From positions 186,001-250,000 of the forward strand of contig CAVXJD010000006.1 in the NCBI GenBank assembly GCA_963762085.1: DNA of 64,000 nucleotides, in the 5' to 3' direction. The stretch comes from DASQGA01 sp963762085. Its GTDB lineage: Bacteria > Actinomycetota > Thermoleophilia > Gaiellales > Gaiellaceae. Under the pieces are notes generated by a model. The model saw only the letters and a program-made list of their open reading frames with translations, made no database searches and was not told the DNA's origin. A program made the translations under genes and the position numbers. Below, piece by piece: positions 16,558-24,653 of this stretch. How positions within the stretch are numbered: the first letter of the stretch is position 1; each line of letters begins with the position of its first letter.

Positions 16558-17678
16558 ACGTCCAGGAGCTCGGCTTTTACGGGCCCTACGGCGGTCGCTA
16601 CGTTCCGGAGACGCTCGTGCCTGCACTGGACGAGCTCGTCGCCGGCTGGGATGCCGCGCGCCAGGATCCTGCGTTTCGAGCCGAGCTCGACGAGCTCGGG
16701 CGGACGTTTGTGGGACGCCCGACGCCGCTCTACCGCACCGAACGGCTCCGGGAGGACCGCCGCCTCTACTTGAAGCGCGAGGATCTCTGCCACACGGGAG
16801 CCCACAAAATCAACAACGCGGTCGGGCAAGCGCTCCTCGCCGCTCGCCTCGGCAAGAAGCGAATCGTGGCAGAGACGGGCGCCGGCCAGCACGGCGTCGC
16901 GGCCGCGACCGTCTGCGCGCGGTTCGGCTTCGAATGTGTCGTCTACATGGGCGCCGAGGACATAGATCGCCAGCGCCCGAACGTCGAGCGAATGGGCCTT
17001 CTCGGTGCAGAGGTCCGGCCGGTCGAGTTCGGGACGAAGACGCTCAAGGAGGCGACGAGCGAGGCAATCCGCGACTGGATCACGAACGTCGAGACGACGC
17101 ACTACCTGATCGGCTCCTGCGTGGGCCCGCACCCCTATCCCGAGATCGTGCGCGAGCTTCAGGCCGTGATCGGGCGCGAGGCGCGCACGCAGATGCTCGA
17201 GGAGGAGGGTCGCCTGCCCGACGCGGTCGTCGCCTGTGTCGGCGGCGGCTCGAACGCGATCGGCCTCTTCGCCGGTTTCCTCGACGATCCGTCGGTCCGC
17301 CTGATCGGTGTCGAGGCGGCAGGCGCCGCGAGCCTCGGCGCGGGCCGGGCCGGAGTTCTCCACGGCGCTCGCTCCTCGCTCCTCGCGGACGAGGATGGGC
17401 AGATCGCCGACGCACATTCGATCTCGGCCGGCCTCGACTATCCAGGCGTAGGGCCCGAGCATGCCTTTCTGCGCGACACGGGGCGAGCGGAGTATCTGCC
17501 GGCCACCGACGAGGAGGCCCTCGCCGCCTTCCACCTTCTGTCCGAGCGCGAAGGAATCATCCCGGCGCTCGAGCCGGCGCATGCGCTTGCGCGCGCGCTC
17601 GAACTGGACGACGAGGTCGTGCTGGTCGGCCTCTCGGGGCGGGGCGACAAGGACCTCGCCACGGTGCTCTCCCGTTGA
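16554..17678 (+). CDS. trpB: tryptophan synthase beta chain
   Basis: TrpB condenses indole with serine using PLP. The 374-residue protein shows the PLP Lys in 'HTGAHKINNAVGQ', 'AETGAGQHGVAAAT', the phosphate loop 'VGGGSNAIGLF' and 'GLDYPGVGPEHAFL', all typical of TrpB1. The GTG start overlaps the trpC stop. The stop lies 1 base before an inverted-repeat element that separates it from trpA, the only break in an otherwise overlapping operon. Confidence 0.97.
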   Translation: MNVQELGFYGPYGGRYVPETLVPALDELVAGWDAARQDPAFRAELDELGRTFVGRPTPLYRTERLREDRRLYLKREDLCHTGAHKINNAVGQALLAARLGKKRIVAETGAGQHGVAAATVCARFGFECVVYMGAEDIDRQRPNVERMGLLGAEVRPVEFGTKTLKEATSEAIRDWITNVETTHYLIGSCVGPHPYPEIVRELQAVIGREARTQMLEEEGRLPDAVVACVGGGSNAIGLFAGFLDDPSVRLIGVEAAGAASLGAGRAGVLHGARSSLLADEDGQIADAHSISAGLDYPGVGPEHAFLRDTGRAEYLPATDEEALAAFHLLSEREGIIPALEPAHALARALELDDEVVLVGLSGRGDKDLATVLSR

Positions 17679-17679
17679 A

Positions 17680-17840
17680 AACTCGTTTCAGAATGACGCT
17701 TCGCCGTCGGGGTGCGATGGGCGTTGCGATGCAAGGACGCAGGGCGTGCTCGTAGCCGGAGGCTACGGGCGCAACCGAGGACGCGGCAGCGCGGCGTCCA
17801 GCGTGGCCCGGCGGCTCAAGGCTTCGTTTTGAAACGAGTT
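17680..17840. repeat. 161-bp inverted-repeat element between trpB and trpA
   Basis: The ends are perfect 11-bp inverted repeats: AACTCGTTTCA at 17680-17690 and TGAAACGAGTT at 17830-17840, with partial similarity continuing inward (ACGCTTCG / GGCTTCG). A central hairpin at 17746-17772 (12-bp stem with wobbles around CGTAGCC-GGA-GGCTACG) makes the whole element foldable. It has no protein-coding signature and looks like a small non-autonomous mobile or intergenic repeat. I see no second copy in this window. Confidence 0.7.
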
Positions 17841-18578
17841 CTAAGGGCGCCGGGCAAGAAGCTCTCCATCTACCTGATGGCGATGCCGGACACGCCGGCG
17901 CTCGCGGCCGCGGCCGTCGAAGGCGGCGCCGACCTCCTCGAGATCGGCTTTCCCTTCTCCGACCCGCTCGCCGACGGCCCGGTGATCAGGCTCGCGGGTG
18001 AGCGGGCGCTCGCAGCGGGCATGCGGACAAAGGCGTGTCTCGAGTGCCTGTCCGAAACCCGTGCCCGCGTCGGCGACGAGATCCCGCTCATCCCGATGAC
18101 CTACGCGTCGATCCTGGAGGCGTACGGCTCTGAACGCTTTCAGATGGACGCTCGCGCTGCAGGCGCGACGAGCCTGATCGTCCCGGACCTGCCGATCGAA
18201 GCAGCGCCTGAGCTGGCGCGAGTCCACCTCGTCGCCCCCACCTCGACCCCCGAGCGCATCACCCTCGCGGCTGAGCGTACCGACGGCTGGCTGTATCTCG
18301 TTTCCCTCACCGGGACGACTGGGGCCCGCGATTCTGTGTCGCCGCAGCTCGCCTCGCTCGTCGAGCGGGCACGCGCAGTCACGAACGTGCCCCTTCTGGC
18401 CGGCTTTGGCATCTCGACGCCCGAGCAGGCCGGGGCCGCCGCCGAGCTCGCCGACGGGGTCGTGGTCGGCAGCAGGGCGGTGGAGGTAGCCGAGGATGGG
18501 CCCGATGCTCTGGGGGCCTACGTCGAATCGTTACGGCGCGCGGTCGACGCCGCGCCGACGTCAGCAGCAGCGCCGTGA
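17829..18578 (+). CDS. trpA: tryptophan synthase alpha chain
   Basis: TrpA cleaves indole-3-glycerol phosphate to indole. 'LLEIGFPFSDPLADGPVI' carries the catalytic Glu and Asp; 'MTYASILEAYG', 'LIVPDLPIE', 'YLVSLTGTTGAR' and 'LLAGFGISTPEQ' follow. From the TTG at 17829 it has 249 residues, slightly short. That TTG lies inside the right repeat of the upstream element, and the frame is open back through the element to an ATG at 17712. The native start may therefore have been replaced by element sequence; the ATG at 17877 is too late because it loses the first beta strand. Confidence 0.88.
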   Translation: MKRVLRAPGKKLSIYLMAMPDTPALAAAAVEGGADLLEIGFPFSDPLADGPVIRLAGERALAAGMRTKACLECLSETRARVGDEIPLIPMTYASILEAYGSERFQMDARAAGATSLIVPDLPIEAAPELARVHLVAPTSTPERITLAAERTDGWLYLVSLTGTTGARDSVSPQLASLVERARAVTNVPLLAGFGISTPEQAGAAAELADGVVVGSRAVEVAEDGPDALGAYVESLRRAVDAAPTSAAAP

Positions 18579-18583
18579 AATGT

Positions 18584-18613
18584 GACGCGGCCGGGACTCG
18601 ACCCGGCCGCGTC
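18584..18613. terminator. terminator shared by trpA and the convergent secreted-protein gene
   Basis: A perfect 12-bp GC-rich stem, GACGCGGCCGGG / CCCGGCCGCGTC with a 6-base loop, begins 5 bases after the trpA stop. There is no U-tract on the + side. It lies between two convergent genes and may work for both. Confidence 0.75.
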
Positions 18614-18635
18614 AAACCCCCCGTCCGACACACCT

Positions 18636-19523
18636 CTAGCTCACGACGCGAACCCGTTCGCAGTTGAGGGTCGAATCGCCGGTCCGGATAACTGCGACGT
18701 CACTGTCATCCGCATCTTCACCGCAGTCGATCGTGTCGACGGCGCCGTCGTCCGCGGCCGCGAAGAGATGGTCGTTGCCGCCGTCGCCGCTCATCGTGTC
18801 GGCGCCCCAGCCGCCCCACACCCAGTCGCGGCCCTCGCCGCCTCCCAGGATGTCGTCGCCGGGCCCGCCCCAGACGAAGTCGCCCCCACCCTCGCCGGCC
18901 ACCGTGTCGTTCCCGAGGCCGCCAAAGAGGAAGTCGCTGCCGTCTCCGCCAGAGATCGTGTCGTTGCCGGCCTTCCCCCAGATGAAGTCGCGATTCTCGG
19001 TGCCGACGAGCACGTTGTCGGTCGCGTCCCCGCGGATGAAGCTACCTCGTGGACGTACACCTGTGATCGCCCTGACCCGCTCGCAGCCGATCGCGACGTC
19101 GCCTGTGCGGATGAGCGCAACATCGAAGCCCGCACCGCAATCGACCGTGTCGACATCGCCGTCGTCGGCGCCGGCGAAGAGATGGTCGTCACCGAGACCG
19201 CCTTCGAGCACGTCGGTGCCCCGCCCGGCATAGACCCAGTCTCCGCCGTTGGCACCATCGAGCGAATCGGCTCCGGGGCCGCCCCAAAGGAAGTCCCTAC
19301 CGTCATCGCCGGAGACCGTGTCGATACCGCGGCCGCCGAACACCAGGTCGGTCCCGCCCGCCCCGGAAAGGGTGTCGTTTCCGGCCCTGCCGAAAATGAA
19401 ATCGCGGTGATCCGTTCCGGTGAGGACGTCGTTCCCTGGGGTTCCATTGAACGTTTGCGCGAAAGCGGCCGGTACGGCGACCAACGCCGCGACGACCGCG
19501 AAGAGAACGAGGGCTCTGGACAC
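18636..19523 (-). CDS. secreted hemolysin-type calcium-binding repeat protein
   Basis: The GTG at 19523 is chosen because AAAGGAG lies 7 bases upstream and the protein then opens with a clean signal peptide ('MSRALVLFAVVAALVAVPA', cleavage near AFAQ). An ATG 27 bases earlier is less likely. The remaining 270 residues hold glycine/aspartate-rich nonapeptides of the GGxGxDxhx type in two blocks ('GGRGIDTVSGDDGRDFLWGG', 'GGLGNDTVAGEGGGDFVWGG'). Each block ends in a similar 'VDC...DVA.IRTGD...CERVR' unit, so the protein is an internal duplication. Such repeats bind calcium outside the cell. No toxin domain is present. Confidence 0.85.
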   Translation of the reverse strand: MSRALVLFAVVAALVAVPAAFAQTFNGTPGNDVLTGTDHRDFIFGRAGNDTLSGAGGTDLVFGGRGIDTVSGDDGRDFLWGGPGADSLDGANGGDWVYAGRGTDVLEGGLGDDHLFAGADDGDVDTVDCGAGFDVALIRTGDVAIGCERVRAITGVRPRGSFIRGDATDNVLVGTENRDFIWGKAGNDTISGGDGSDFLFGGLGNDTVAGEGGGDFVWGGPGDDILGGGEGRDWVWGGWGADTMSGDGGNDHLFAAADDGAVDTIDCGEDADDSDVAVIRTGDSTLNCERVRVVS

Positions 19524-19585
19524 GAGTGGGCTCCTTTCGGGATCAACCATTAGAGACGAATCACACCAGCCGATTGGAACCCCCG

Positions 19586-19624
19586 CATGCGGGTTTCGTA
19601 AATGCTCATGCGGGTTTCGTAAAT
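19586..19624. promoter_or_regulatory. tandem direct repeat upstream of the secreted repeat protein
   Basis: An 18-base sequence (CATGCGGGTTTCGTAAAT) occurs twice, at 19586-19603 and 19607-19624, exactly 21 bases apart, or about two helical turns. It lies 63-101 bases upstream of the GTG start at 19523. This spacing suits a regulator binding as a tandem dimer on one DNA face. The regulator is unknown. Confidence 0.5.
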
Positions 19625-19634
19625 CTCCCGTAAG

Positions 19635-19651
19635 TCCGGCGAGTCGCCGGA
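19635..19651 (-). terminator. hairpin after the cyclase/AAA gene
   Basis: TCCGGCGA / TCGCCGGA forms a near-perfect stem with a minimal loop, 19 bases beyond the stop at 19670. Few T residues follow. It probably ends the cyclase transcript. Confidence 0.45.
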
Positions 19652-19669
19652 AACTCTTGTCGCGGTCGT

Positions 19670-22600
19670 TTAGCCGGCGCTTGCAGCTGAAAGGGCCGCA
19701 CGCGTCCGACCGGCGGAAACCATGTCACCCTTCGCCTCGAACAGCCGGAGAGCTTCTTCGAGAAGCGGCACGCTGCCGTCGCTTTCTCCCAGGCTGCGTA
19801 CCTCCGCGAGGTCGGTTAGCGCTCGTCCACGTATGACGAGATCGTCGGTCACCTCAGCGAGTGCCAGGGCCTCCGAACCGATTCGTTCGGCCTCCTCGTG
19901 GTTCCCACGCCGAGCGAGGACCCGCGCCCGGGTGACGCGCCACCAGACATGGGACGCGATGTCGTCGGACGTCGCCGCGCCTTCGCTCACATGCGTGAGG
20001 CGGTCGGCGTCGTCGTAGCGGCCCTGCGCGTAGACCGCGTCCGCCAGGTACGCCGCCAGCGTCGAGAGAACTCCAAGCTCGCCCATGCGCTCGAGGATTA
20101 CGTAACCGCGGCGAAGCTCGGCCTCGGCCGCAGCGGGCTCTCCCGCGAGCATCTCGATCCGGCCCGCCATGATCGTGGCAGCCGCAAGCGAGTACGGCAG
20201 ACCGAGATCCTCGTGCATGGACTGCTGCCGCGCATAGAGATCGCGCGCCTCGTCGAAGTTCCCGCGCATCGCCTCGAGACCGGCAAGCGTGCCAACAAGA
20301 GCTGCTTCCACGGTCGGCCGGCGGCCGCCGATCTCGGCCAGAAGCTCCTCGCAGCGCTCGGTGCACTCGTCCACCGGTGTGGGGCCCCAGTACGGCGCGG
20401 TGCCGAGGCCGATGAGAATCGCATCCTCGCGCTCGTCGCCCGCACGGCGAGCGTGCTCGAGCGCCCGGGCCAGCGCCTCGGCCCGTAGCTCGTACCGGCA
20501 CGCCATCAGGTGAACCTGCCCCAGGAGGTCCCAGGAGGACGCGAGACCCGCCTCGTCTGCGAATTCCTCGAAGACGGACAGCGAGGATTCGGCCACCCGG
20601 CGCGCCTCTTCGGTCGTTTCCGTCGGATCCGTCTTCAGCCGTAGGTGTTGCTCCTCGACCCGAGCGCGCAAGGCGAGTCTCCGGTCGCCTGCTGCCTCAG
20701 CTTCCTGAACCGCGTCGCGCAGCTTCATCTCGGCCGCGTCCAGCTCACCGATCTCGACGAGGGTCCGGGCGTGCGCCACGAGCAGCTCGATCCGGCGCGG
20801 CCCTTCGGCAGCGAGGTCGGTCGCGCGCCCGTAGAGAGTCGCGGCTGCCGGAAGGTCGTTTCGAGCAACCGCGCGCTTGGCCGACCCAGCCAGTCGCTCG
20901 ACCGCTTCGTCGGCAAGGGCTCGACCCCGCTCGCCGACTGGGCCGAGTTGCGCGCGCAACCTGTAGGCGCACTCGAGGTGATAGGCCACGATCTCCTCGT
21001 ACTCGAGGCTCCGCGCGCCCGCCACCTCGACGAGCCAGTCTGCGAACTGCTCGTGCAGATCGGCCCGCGTCTCCTTTGGGATCGACTCGTAGGCGGCATC
21101 GCGAATCAGGATGTGCCGGAACCGAAACGCTTCCTCGCCTGGAAACGTGGAGCGCTCTGGACGAATCAGCTCCTTCCGAACGAGCGCGTGAACCAGCCGC
21201 GTTGAGCCGTCCGTTCCTTCCTGGAGCCCCCCCAGGGCGCCCGTGTGAAAGACCTGCCCCTCCACCGACGCCCGCTCGAGAATGGCGCGCTCAGCCGCCG
21301 GGAGCCTGTCGATCCTCGCGGCAAGAAGTGCCTGGATCGTGGGTGGGATCGGAACCTTTTCCAGACCGGCGGCGGACCAGTGACCGTTTTCGCGGGTGAG
21401 GAGGCCTTCTCCGACCAGCAATGCAACTGTCTCTTCGACAAACAGAGGGTTTCCCTCCGCGACCTGCATGATCTGAGCTCGAACGTCCTCCTCGAGCGTC
21501 CCTCGACCCAGATGAGAGGCGACAAGTAGGTCGAACTCCTCGTCGTTGAGCGGCTCGAGGAGCAAGGACGTGGAGTTGAGCTTTCCGCCGGCCCAGGCAG
21601 GCCGCTCGTCCAGGAGCTCCGGGCGGGCGAGGCAGACGAGCAGGATCGGGGCGCCCCGGGACCATTCCGCTATGTGCTCGATGAGGTCGAGAAAGGTCGG
21701 CTCGCCCCAGTTCACATCGTCCAGCACGACGACGAGTGGTCGATCCCGTGCCAACGCCTCCAAGAACTTCCGGACTGCCCAAAAGCTCTCCTCGCCGCCA
21801 CGGGCGTCGGCCAGACCGACGAGCTCCGAGACTCGGGCCGCGACGAGAGCGGCATCGTCCTCGTCGCCGAGAAATGCGGCGATCCGGGCCCGCGCCTCCT
21901 CCGGTGTCTCCTCGCCGTTCAGAGACGCTGCTTCTCGAACTACCTCTGCCACGGGCCAAAACGTGATGCCGTCCCCGTATGACAGGCAGCGACCGCGAAC
22001 CGTGGTGGCCTGTTCGGCCAGGTCGTCGAGGAATTCCGCAACGAGGCGCGACTTTCCGACGCCGGCCGGACCCATCAGGGTGAAGAGGTGACAGCCCTGC
22101 TCACGCTCAACCCGGGCGAAAGCATCGTGCAGAAGCCGAAGTTCGTTCTCGCGTCCGACGAGGGGCGTCTCGAGTCGCCGGGCCGTGCCGGGAGAATCGG
22201 GACGAATGGACACGAGGCGCCGGGCAGCGACTCTCTCGCCGCGGCCTCGAAGGTCGAGGGAATCGACCTCCTCGGCCTCGACCGCGTCGCGGACCAGGCG
22301 AAAGGTGGTCTCGCCGACGAGGATCTCTCCCGGGTTTGCAGCCTGCTCGAGCCGGGCGGCGACGTTCACAGTGTCCCCGGTCGCAAAGGACTGCCCGGAA
22401 GCGGCGTCTCCTGCCACGACCTCGCCCGTGTTGACTCCGATCCGAATCGTTAGCTCGAGCCCCCAGGCCGCAGAGACTTCGGCGTTCAGCTCCGCGAGTG
22501 CCTCGCGCATCTCAAAACTGGCCCGCACGGCCCTCAAAGCGTCGTCCTCGTGCACGAATGGAACGCCGAACACCGCCATCACCGCGTCGCCGATGAACTT

Positions 22601-22852
22601 CTCGACCGTCGCCCCGTGACGCTCGAGCACGTGCTGCATCGCGTCGAAGAAGCGGGCCTGAACGCGTCGCAGCGACTCCGGGTCGAGCCGCTCTCCGAAC
22701 CCCGTTGAGCCGGCCAGGTCCGCGAAGACAACGGTGACGGTCTTCCGTACTTCGTGGCCGGCTGCGGCTCGATCCGCAAGGGCCGCACCGCATGACTGAC
22801 AGAAACGAGCTTCCTCCGGGTTTCGCTGTCCACACTCGCCGCAAACTGCCAT
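19670..22852 (-). CDS. adenylate/guanylate cyclase with AAA ATPase and TPR-like regulatory region
   Basis: A 1060-residue multidomain protein. Residues 1-25 form a zinc ribbon with four Cys (4, 7, 18, 21). Residues about 35-215 are a class III nucleotide cyclase: 'TVVFADLAGSTGFGERLDP' supplies a metal Asp, then 'VEKFIGDAVMAVFGVP' and 'RIGVNTGEVVAGD'. From about 230 comes a signal-transduction NTPase: 'PLVGRENELRLL', P-loop 'GPAGVGKSRL' and 'LVVVLDDVNWGEP'. The last 400 residues are alpha-helical repeats of TPR type. Proteins with this order are widespread in actinobacteria; inputs and targets are mostly unknown. It may also lack cyclase activity. Confidence 0.9.
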   Translation of the reverse strand: MAVCGECGQRNPEEARFCQSCGAALADRAAAGHEVRKTVTVVFADLAGSTGFGERLDPESLRRVQARFFDAMQHVLERHGATVEKFIGDAVMAVFGVPFVHEDDALRAVRASFEMREALAELNAEVSAAWGLELTIRIGVNTGEVVAGDAASGQSFATGDTVNVAARLEQAANPGEILVGETTFRLVRDAVEAEEVDSLDLRGRGERVAARRLVSIRPDSPGTARRLETPLVGRENELRLLHDAFARVEREQGCHLFTLMGPAGVGKSRLVAEFLDDLAEQATTVRGRCLSYGDGITFWPVAEVVREAASLNGEETPEEARARIAAFLGDEDDAALVAARVSELVGLADARGGEESFWAVRKFLEALARDRPLVVVLDDVNWGEPTFLDLIEHIAEWSRGAPILLVCLARPELLDERPAWAGGKLNSTSLLLEPLNDEEFDLLVASHLGRGTLEEDVRAQIMQVAEGNPLFVEETVALLVGEGLLTRENGHWSAAGLEKVPIPPTIQALLAARIDRLPAAERAILERASVEGQVFHTGALGGLQEGTDGSTRLVHALVRKELIRPERSTFPGEEAFRFRHILIRDAAYESIPKETRADLHEQFADWLVEVAGARSLEYEEIVAYHLECAYRLRAQLGPVGERGRALADEAVERLAGSAKRAVARNDLPAAATLYGRATDLAAEGPRRIELLVAHARTLVEIGELDAAEMKLRDAVQEAEAAGDRRLALRARVEEQHLRLKTDPTETTEEARRVAESSLSVFEEFADEAGLASSWDLLGQVHLMACRYELRAEALARALEHARRAGDEREDAILIGLGTAPYWGPTPVDECTERCEELLAEIGGRRPTVEAALVGTLAGLEAMRGNFDEARDLYARQQSMHEDLGLPYSLAAATIMAGRIEMLAGEPAAAEAELRRGYVILERMGELGVLSTLAAYLADAVYAQGRYDDADRLTHVSEGAATSDDIASHVWWRVTRARVLARRGNHEEAERIGSEALALAEVTDDLVIRGRALTDLAEVRSLGESDGSVPLLEEALRLFEAKGDMVSAGRTRAALSAASAG

Positions 22853-22893
22853 GCCGAAAGGGTACGGCAGTCAGGCTCTTGGTTCCACGCGCG

Positions 22894-22923
22894 AGACGAG
22901 CGGGCCTTTCGGCCCGCTCGTCT
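22894..22923 (-). terminator. terminator after the RPDDRA membrane protein gene
   Basis: A 13-bp stem (GACGAGCGGGCC / GGCCCGCTCGTC plus one A-T pair) with loop TTTC lies 25 bases beyond the stop at 22949. It separates that gene from the downstream cyclase gene on the same strand. Confidence 0.75.
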
Positions 22924-22948
22924 GTCCCGTACTCGGGTTGTTTGAGGT

Positions 22949-23425
22949 TTACGCCCCTGCCAGCGACTTCTTGGACTGCCGGGCCGTTGCGGCCGCGCCC
23001 AGTGCGAGGAGCAGGAAACCAAACATGATCGCCGCGCCGATTCCGGCGTCGCCCCAGTTGAAGGCCTGGCCGTCGGTTGCGGGAACTGCGACCACCGGGG
23101 TCTCGACGGCAGCGCCTGGATCGCGCCGGAGCACGAAACCGTTGCCCGTGACTGCCGAGGGATCGCGCCAGAGATTGAGATTCTCGCTGCCAACGTTCGG
23201 CGTGAAGCGTGCGGCCCGGTCGTCGGGCCTCACAACTACGGTCACGTCCGTCGACTGCGGCACGCCACGCACTGCCCGGTCGTCGGGGCGAACGCTCGTG
23301 ACCTGGTTGCCCTGACCGATACCCGAGTCGACCGCGATGCGAGCCTGGGCCGTCGGAGCTGCGATCGCCGCAAAGGCGAAAGACAGGGCGAGCCGACGGA
23401 TCCAACGATGACGACGATTCCTCAT
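22949..23425 (-). CDS. secreted, membrane-anchored protein with RPDDRA repeats
   Basis: The ATG at 23425 follows GAAAGGAGC with 7-base spacing. The 158-residue product has a basic N-terminus ('MRNRRHRWIRR'), a signal segment ending near 'TAQARIAVD', two copies of 'VRPDDRA(V/A)R' about 26 residues apart, and a C-terminal hydrophobic helix ('GAAIMFGFLLLALGAAATA') with a basic end. I recall the RPDDRA motif as common in small secreted proteins of Thermoleophilia, but no function is known to me. The same GAAAGGAGC ribosome site precedes the secreted repeat protein at 19523. Confidence 0.7.
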   Translation of the reverse strand: MRNRRHRWIRRLALSFAFAAIAAPTAQARIAVDSGIGQGNQVTSVRPDDRAVRGVPQSTDVTVVVRPDDRAARFTPNVGSENLNLWRDPSAVTGNGFVLRRDPGAAVETPVVAVPATDGQAFNWGDAGIGAAIMFGFLLLALGAAATARQSKKSLAGA

Positions 23426-23587
23426 TTCCGTGCTCCTTTCGTGATCCGGTTGCATGCTCACCGGACGGAGGAGCGGAGATTTTTCTTCCCACGGGCCGCG
23501 AGTCGGTCGTCAAGCTTCAGCAGAAACAGGCCCCGCTGCAGCGGAACCGGAGCGTTACGGCACGAGGCTTGGCGTCTCGCGCCGGCG

Positions 23588-23851
23588 CTACGAGCGATCG
23601 AGACGGGCTCGAAGAGCCGCGACCGTGACCGGGTCCGGGACACAGCCGGCTTCCCGGATCGCGGCTTCGATGTCAGCCTCGATCGCGTGCCGGAAATCCT
23701 CGTCTGCGACGGCGCGCTCGACCAGGTGGTCGAGTTCACGCCGCGCGAGCGGAAGCTCCTTCGCGGCGGCGACCCAGGCGTCCGGGGCAGGCGGAAGGGC
23801 TCCGAGGAGCTCCACCAGGCGTTGTTCGTCGAATGTCGTCATTGGGGTCAC
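23588..23851 (-). CDS. small protein translationally coupled to an ECF sigma factor
   Basis: An 87-residue helical, charged protein with no membrane segment and one Cys. Its GTG start overlaps the sigma factor stop (GTGA); an ATG three codons later is an alternative. Position and coupling suggest a regulator of that sigma factor, perhaps a soluble anti-sigma factor, but no zinc-binding anti-sigma motif (HxxxCxxC) is visible. Function unassigned. Confidence 0.6.
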   Translation of the reverse strand: MTPMTTFDEQRLVELLGALPPAPDAWVAAAKELPLARRELDHLVERAVADEDFRHAIEADIEAAIREAGCVPDPVTVAALRARLDRS

Positions 23852-24411
23852 CGTTCACCAGACGGCTCGGGGGGCTCGGATCTTCCCTCGAGTTGAGCCC
23901 GGAGTTTCTTGAGGCAACGAGAGATGCGACTTGCGATCGTCCCCGGCGCGATCGCCAGAGCATCGCCGATCGTCTGATAGCTCTCATCGCGCGCGAAGAA
24001 GCGATCCAGAATCTCCCGACAGTGCTCCGGCAAAGCCGAAAGGCTCTCGTGCACCGTTAGTGCGTCGTCGAGGCGCTCGAGAGTTTCGTCGACCACGGGT
24101 ATGTCGAGCGCGTCGGAATCGACTACTTCACGCGCGGAGCCCCGAATCCGGTCGATGGAGAGACGCCGGGTGAGCTGTCCGATCCATGGCCGGATCGCCG
24201 CATCGTCACGGAGCCGGTCGAGATGCTCATAGGTGCGGGCGAAGACCTCCTGGAAGACCTCCTCCGCGTCGTCCGGCCCCAGTCTGTACGCCTGCGTAGC
24301 GATCGCGTACACGTACCGGGAGAACCGGTCGACGAGCTCTGCCCATGCTGCCTGGTCGCCGGTTCGACAGCGGGCGACCAGGCGAGCGTCGGTGAGAGAG
24401 GAAAGAGACAT
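23848..24411 (-). CDS. ECF RNA polymerase sigma factor
   Basis: A 187-residue sigma-70 family protein. Region 2 holds 'WAELVDRFSRYVYAIATQAY', 'DDAEEVFQEVFARTYEHLD' and 'AIRPWIGQLTRRLSIDRIR'. Region 4 holds 'LSALPEHCREILDRFF' and the helix-turn-helix 'YQTIGDALAIAPGTIASRI'. The ATG is the first codon in the frame with a normal N-terminus ('MSLSSLTDARLVARCRTGD'). It is followed by a coupled 87-residue gene. The target promoters are not visible here. Confidence 0.92.
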   Translation of the reverse strand: MSLSSLTDARLVARCRTGDQAAWAELVDRFSRYVYAIATQAYRLGPDDAEEVFQEVFARTYEHLDRLRDDAAIRPWIGQLTRRLSIDRIRGSAREVVDSDALDIPVVDETLERLDDALTVHESLSALPEHCREILDRFFARDESYQTIGDALAIAPGTIASRISRCLKKLRAQLEGRSEPPEPSGER

Positions 24412-24481
24412 CTGAGGCTTGAATCTTCGCGGAATACTCGGACTGAGGGAAGAACCTTTCCACGCCGCGCGTCTGGTCGAT

Positions 24482-24652
24482 GTGAAGCGAAATCGAACTC
24501 ACGAGGGCGGAAGCCCGCTGGAAGCCGTTCGCTACGCGGACATCTTGCGCCGCGCGCACACCGGGGAACTGGCCTCCCAGATCGCTGCGAGCCGACGCCT
24601 CGAGTGGCGAGACCGGTATCGCCGCCGGCTGCTCGCCGCCTCAACCGGCTGA
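24482..24652 (+). CDS. possible small basic protein
   Basis: A 56-codon GTG frame rich in Arg, ending 1 base before the stop of the convergent cyclodeaminase gene. 'YADILRRAHTGELASQIAASR' looks protein-like in its second half, but third-position GC is lower than in the neighbours and no ribosome site is clear. If not a gene, 24412-24653 is an intergenic region with the sigma factor promoter. Confidence 0.3.
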   Translation: MKRNRTHEGGSPLEAVRYADILRRAHTGELASQIAASRRLEWRDRYRRRLLAASTG

Positions 24653-24653
24653 G

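Noticed and set aside
18636..19523. RTX toxin
   Set aside because: The calcium-binding nonapeptides are present, but there is no toxin or lipase domain, no acyltransferase gene and no type I export genes; a Sec signal peptide is present instead.
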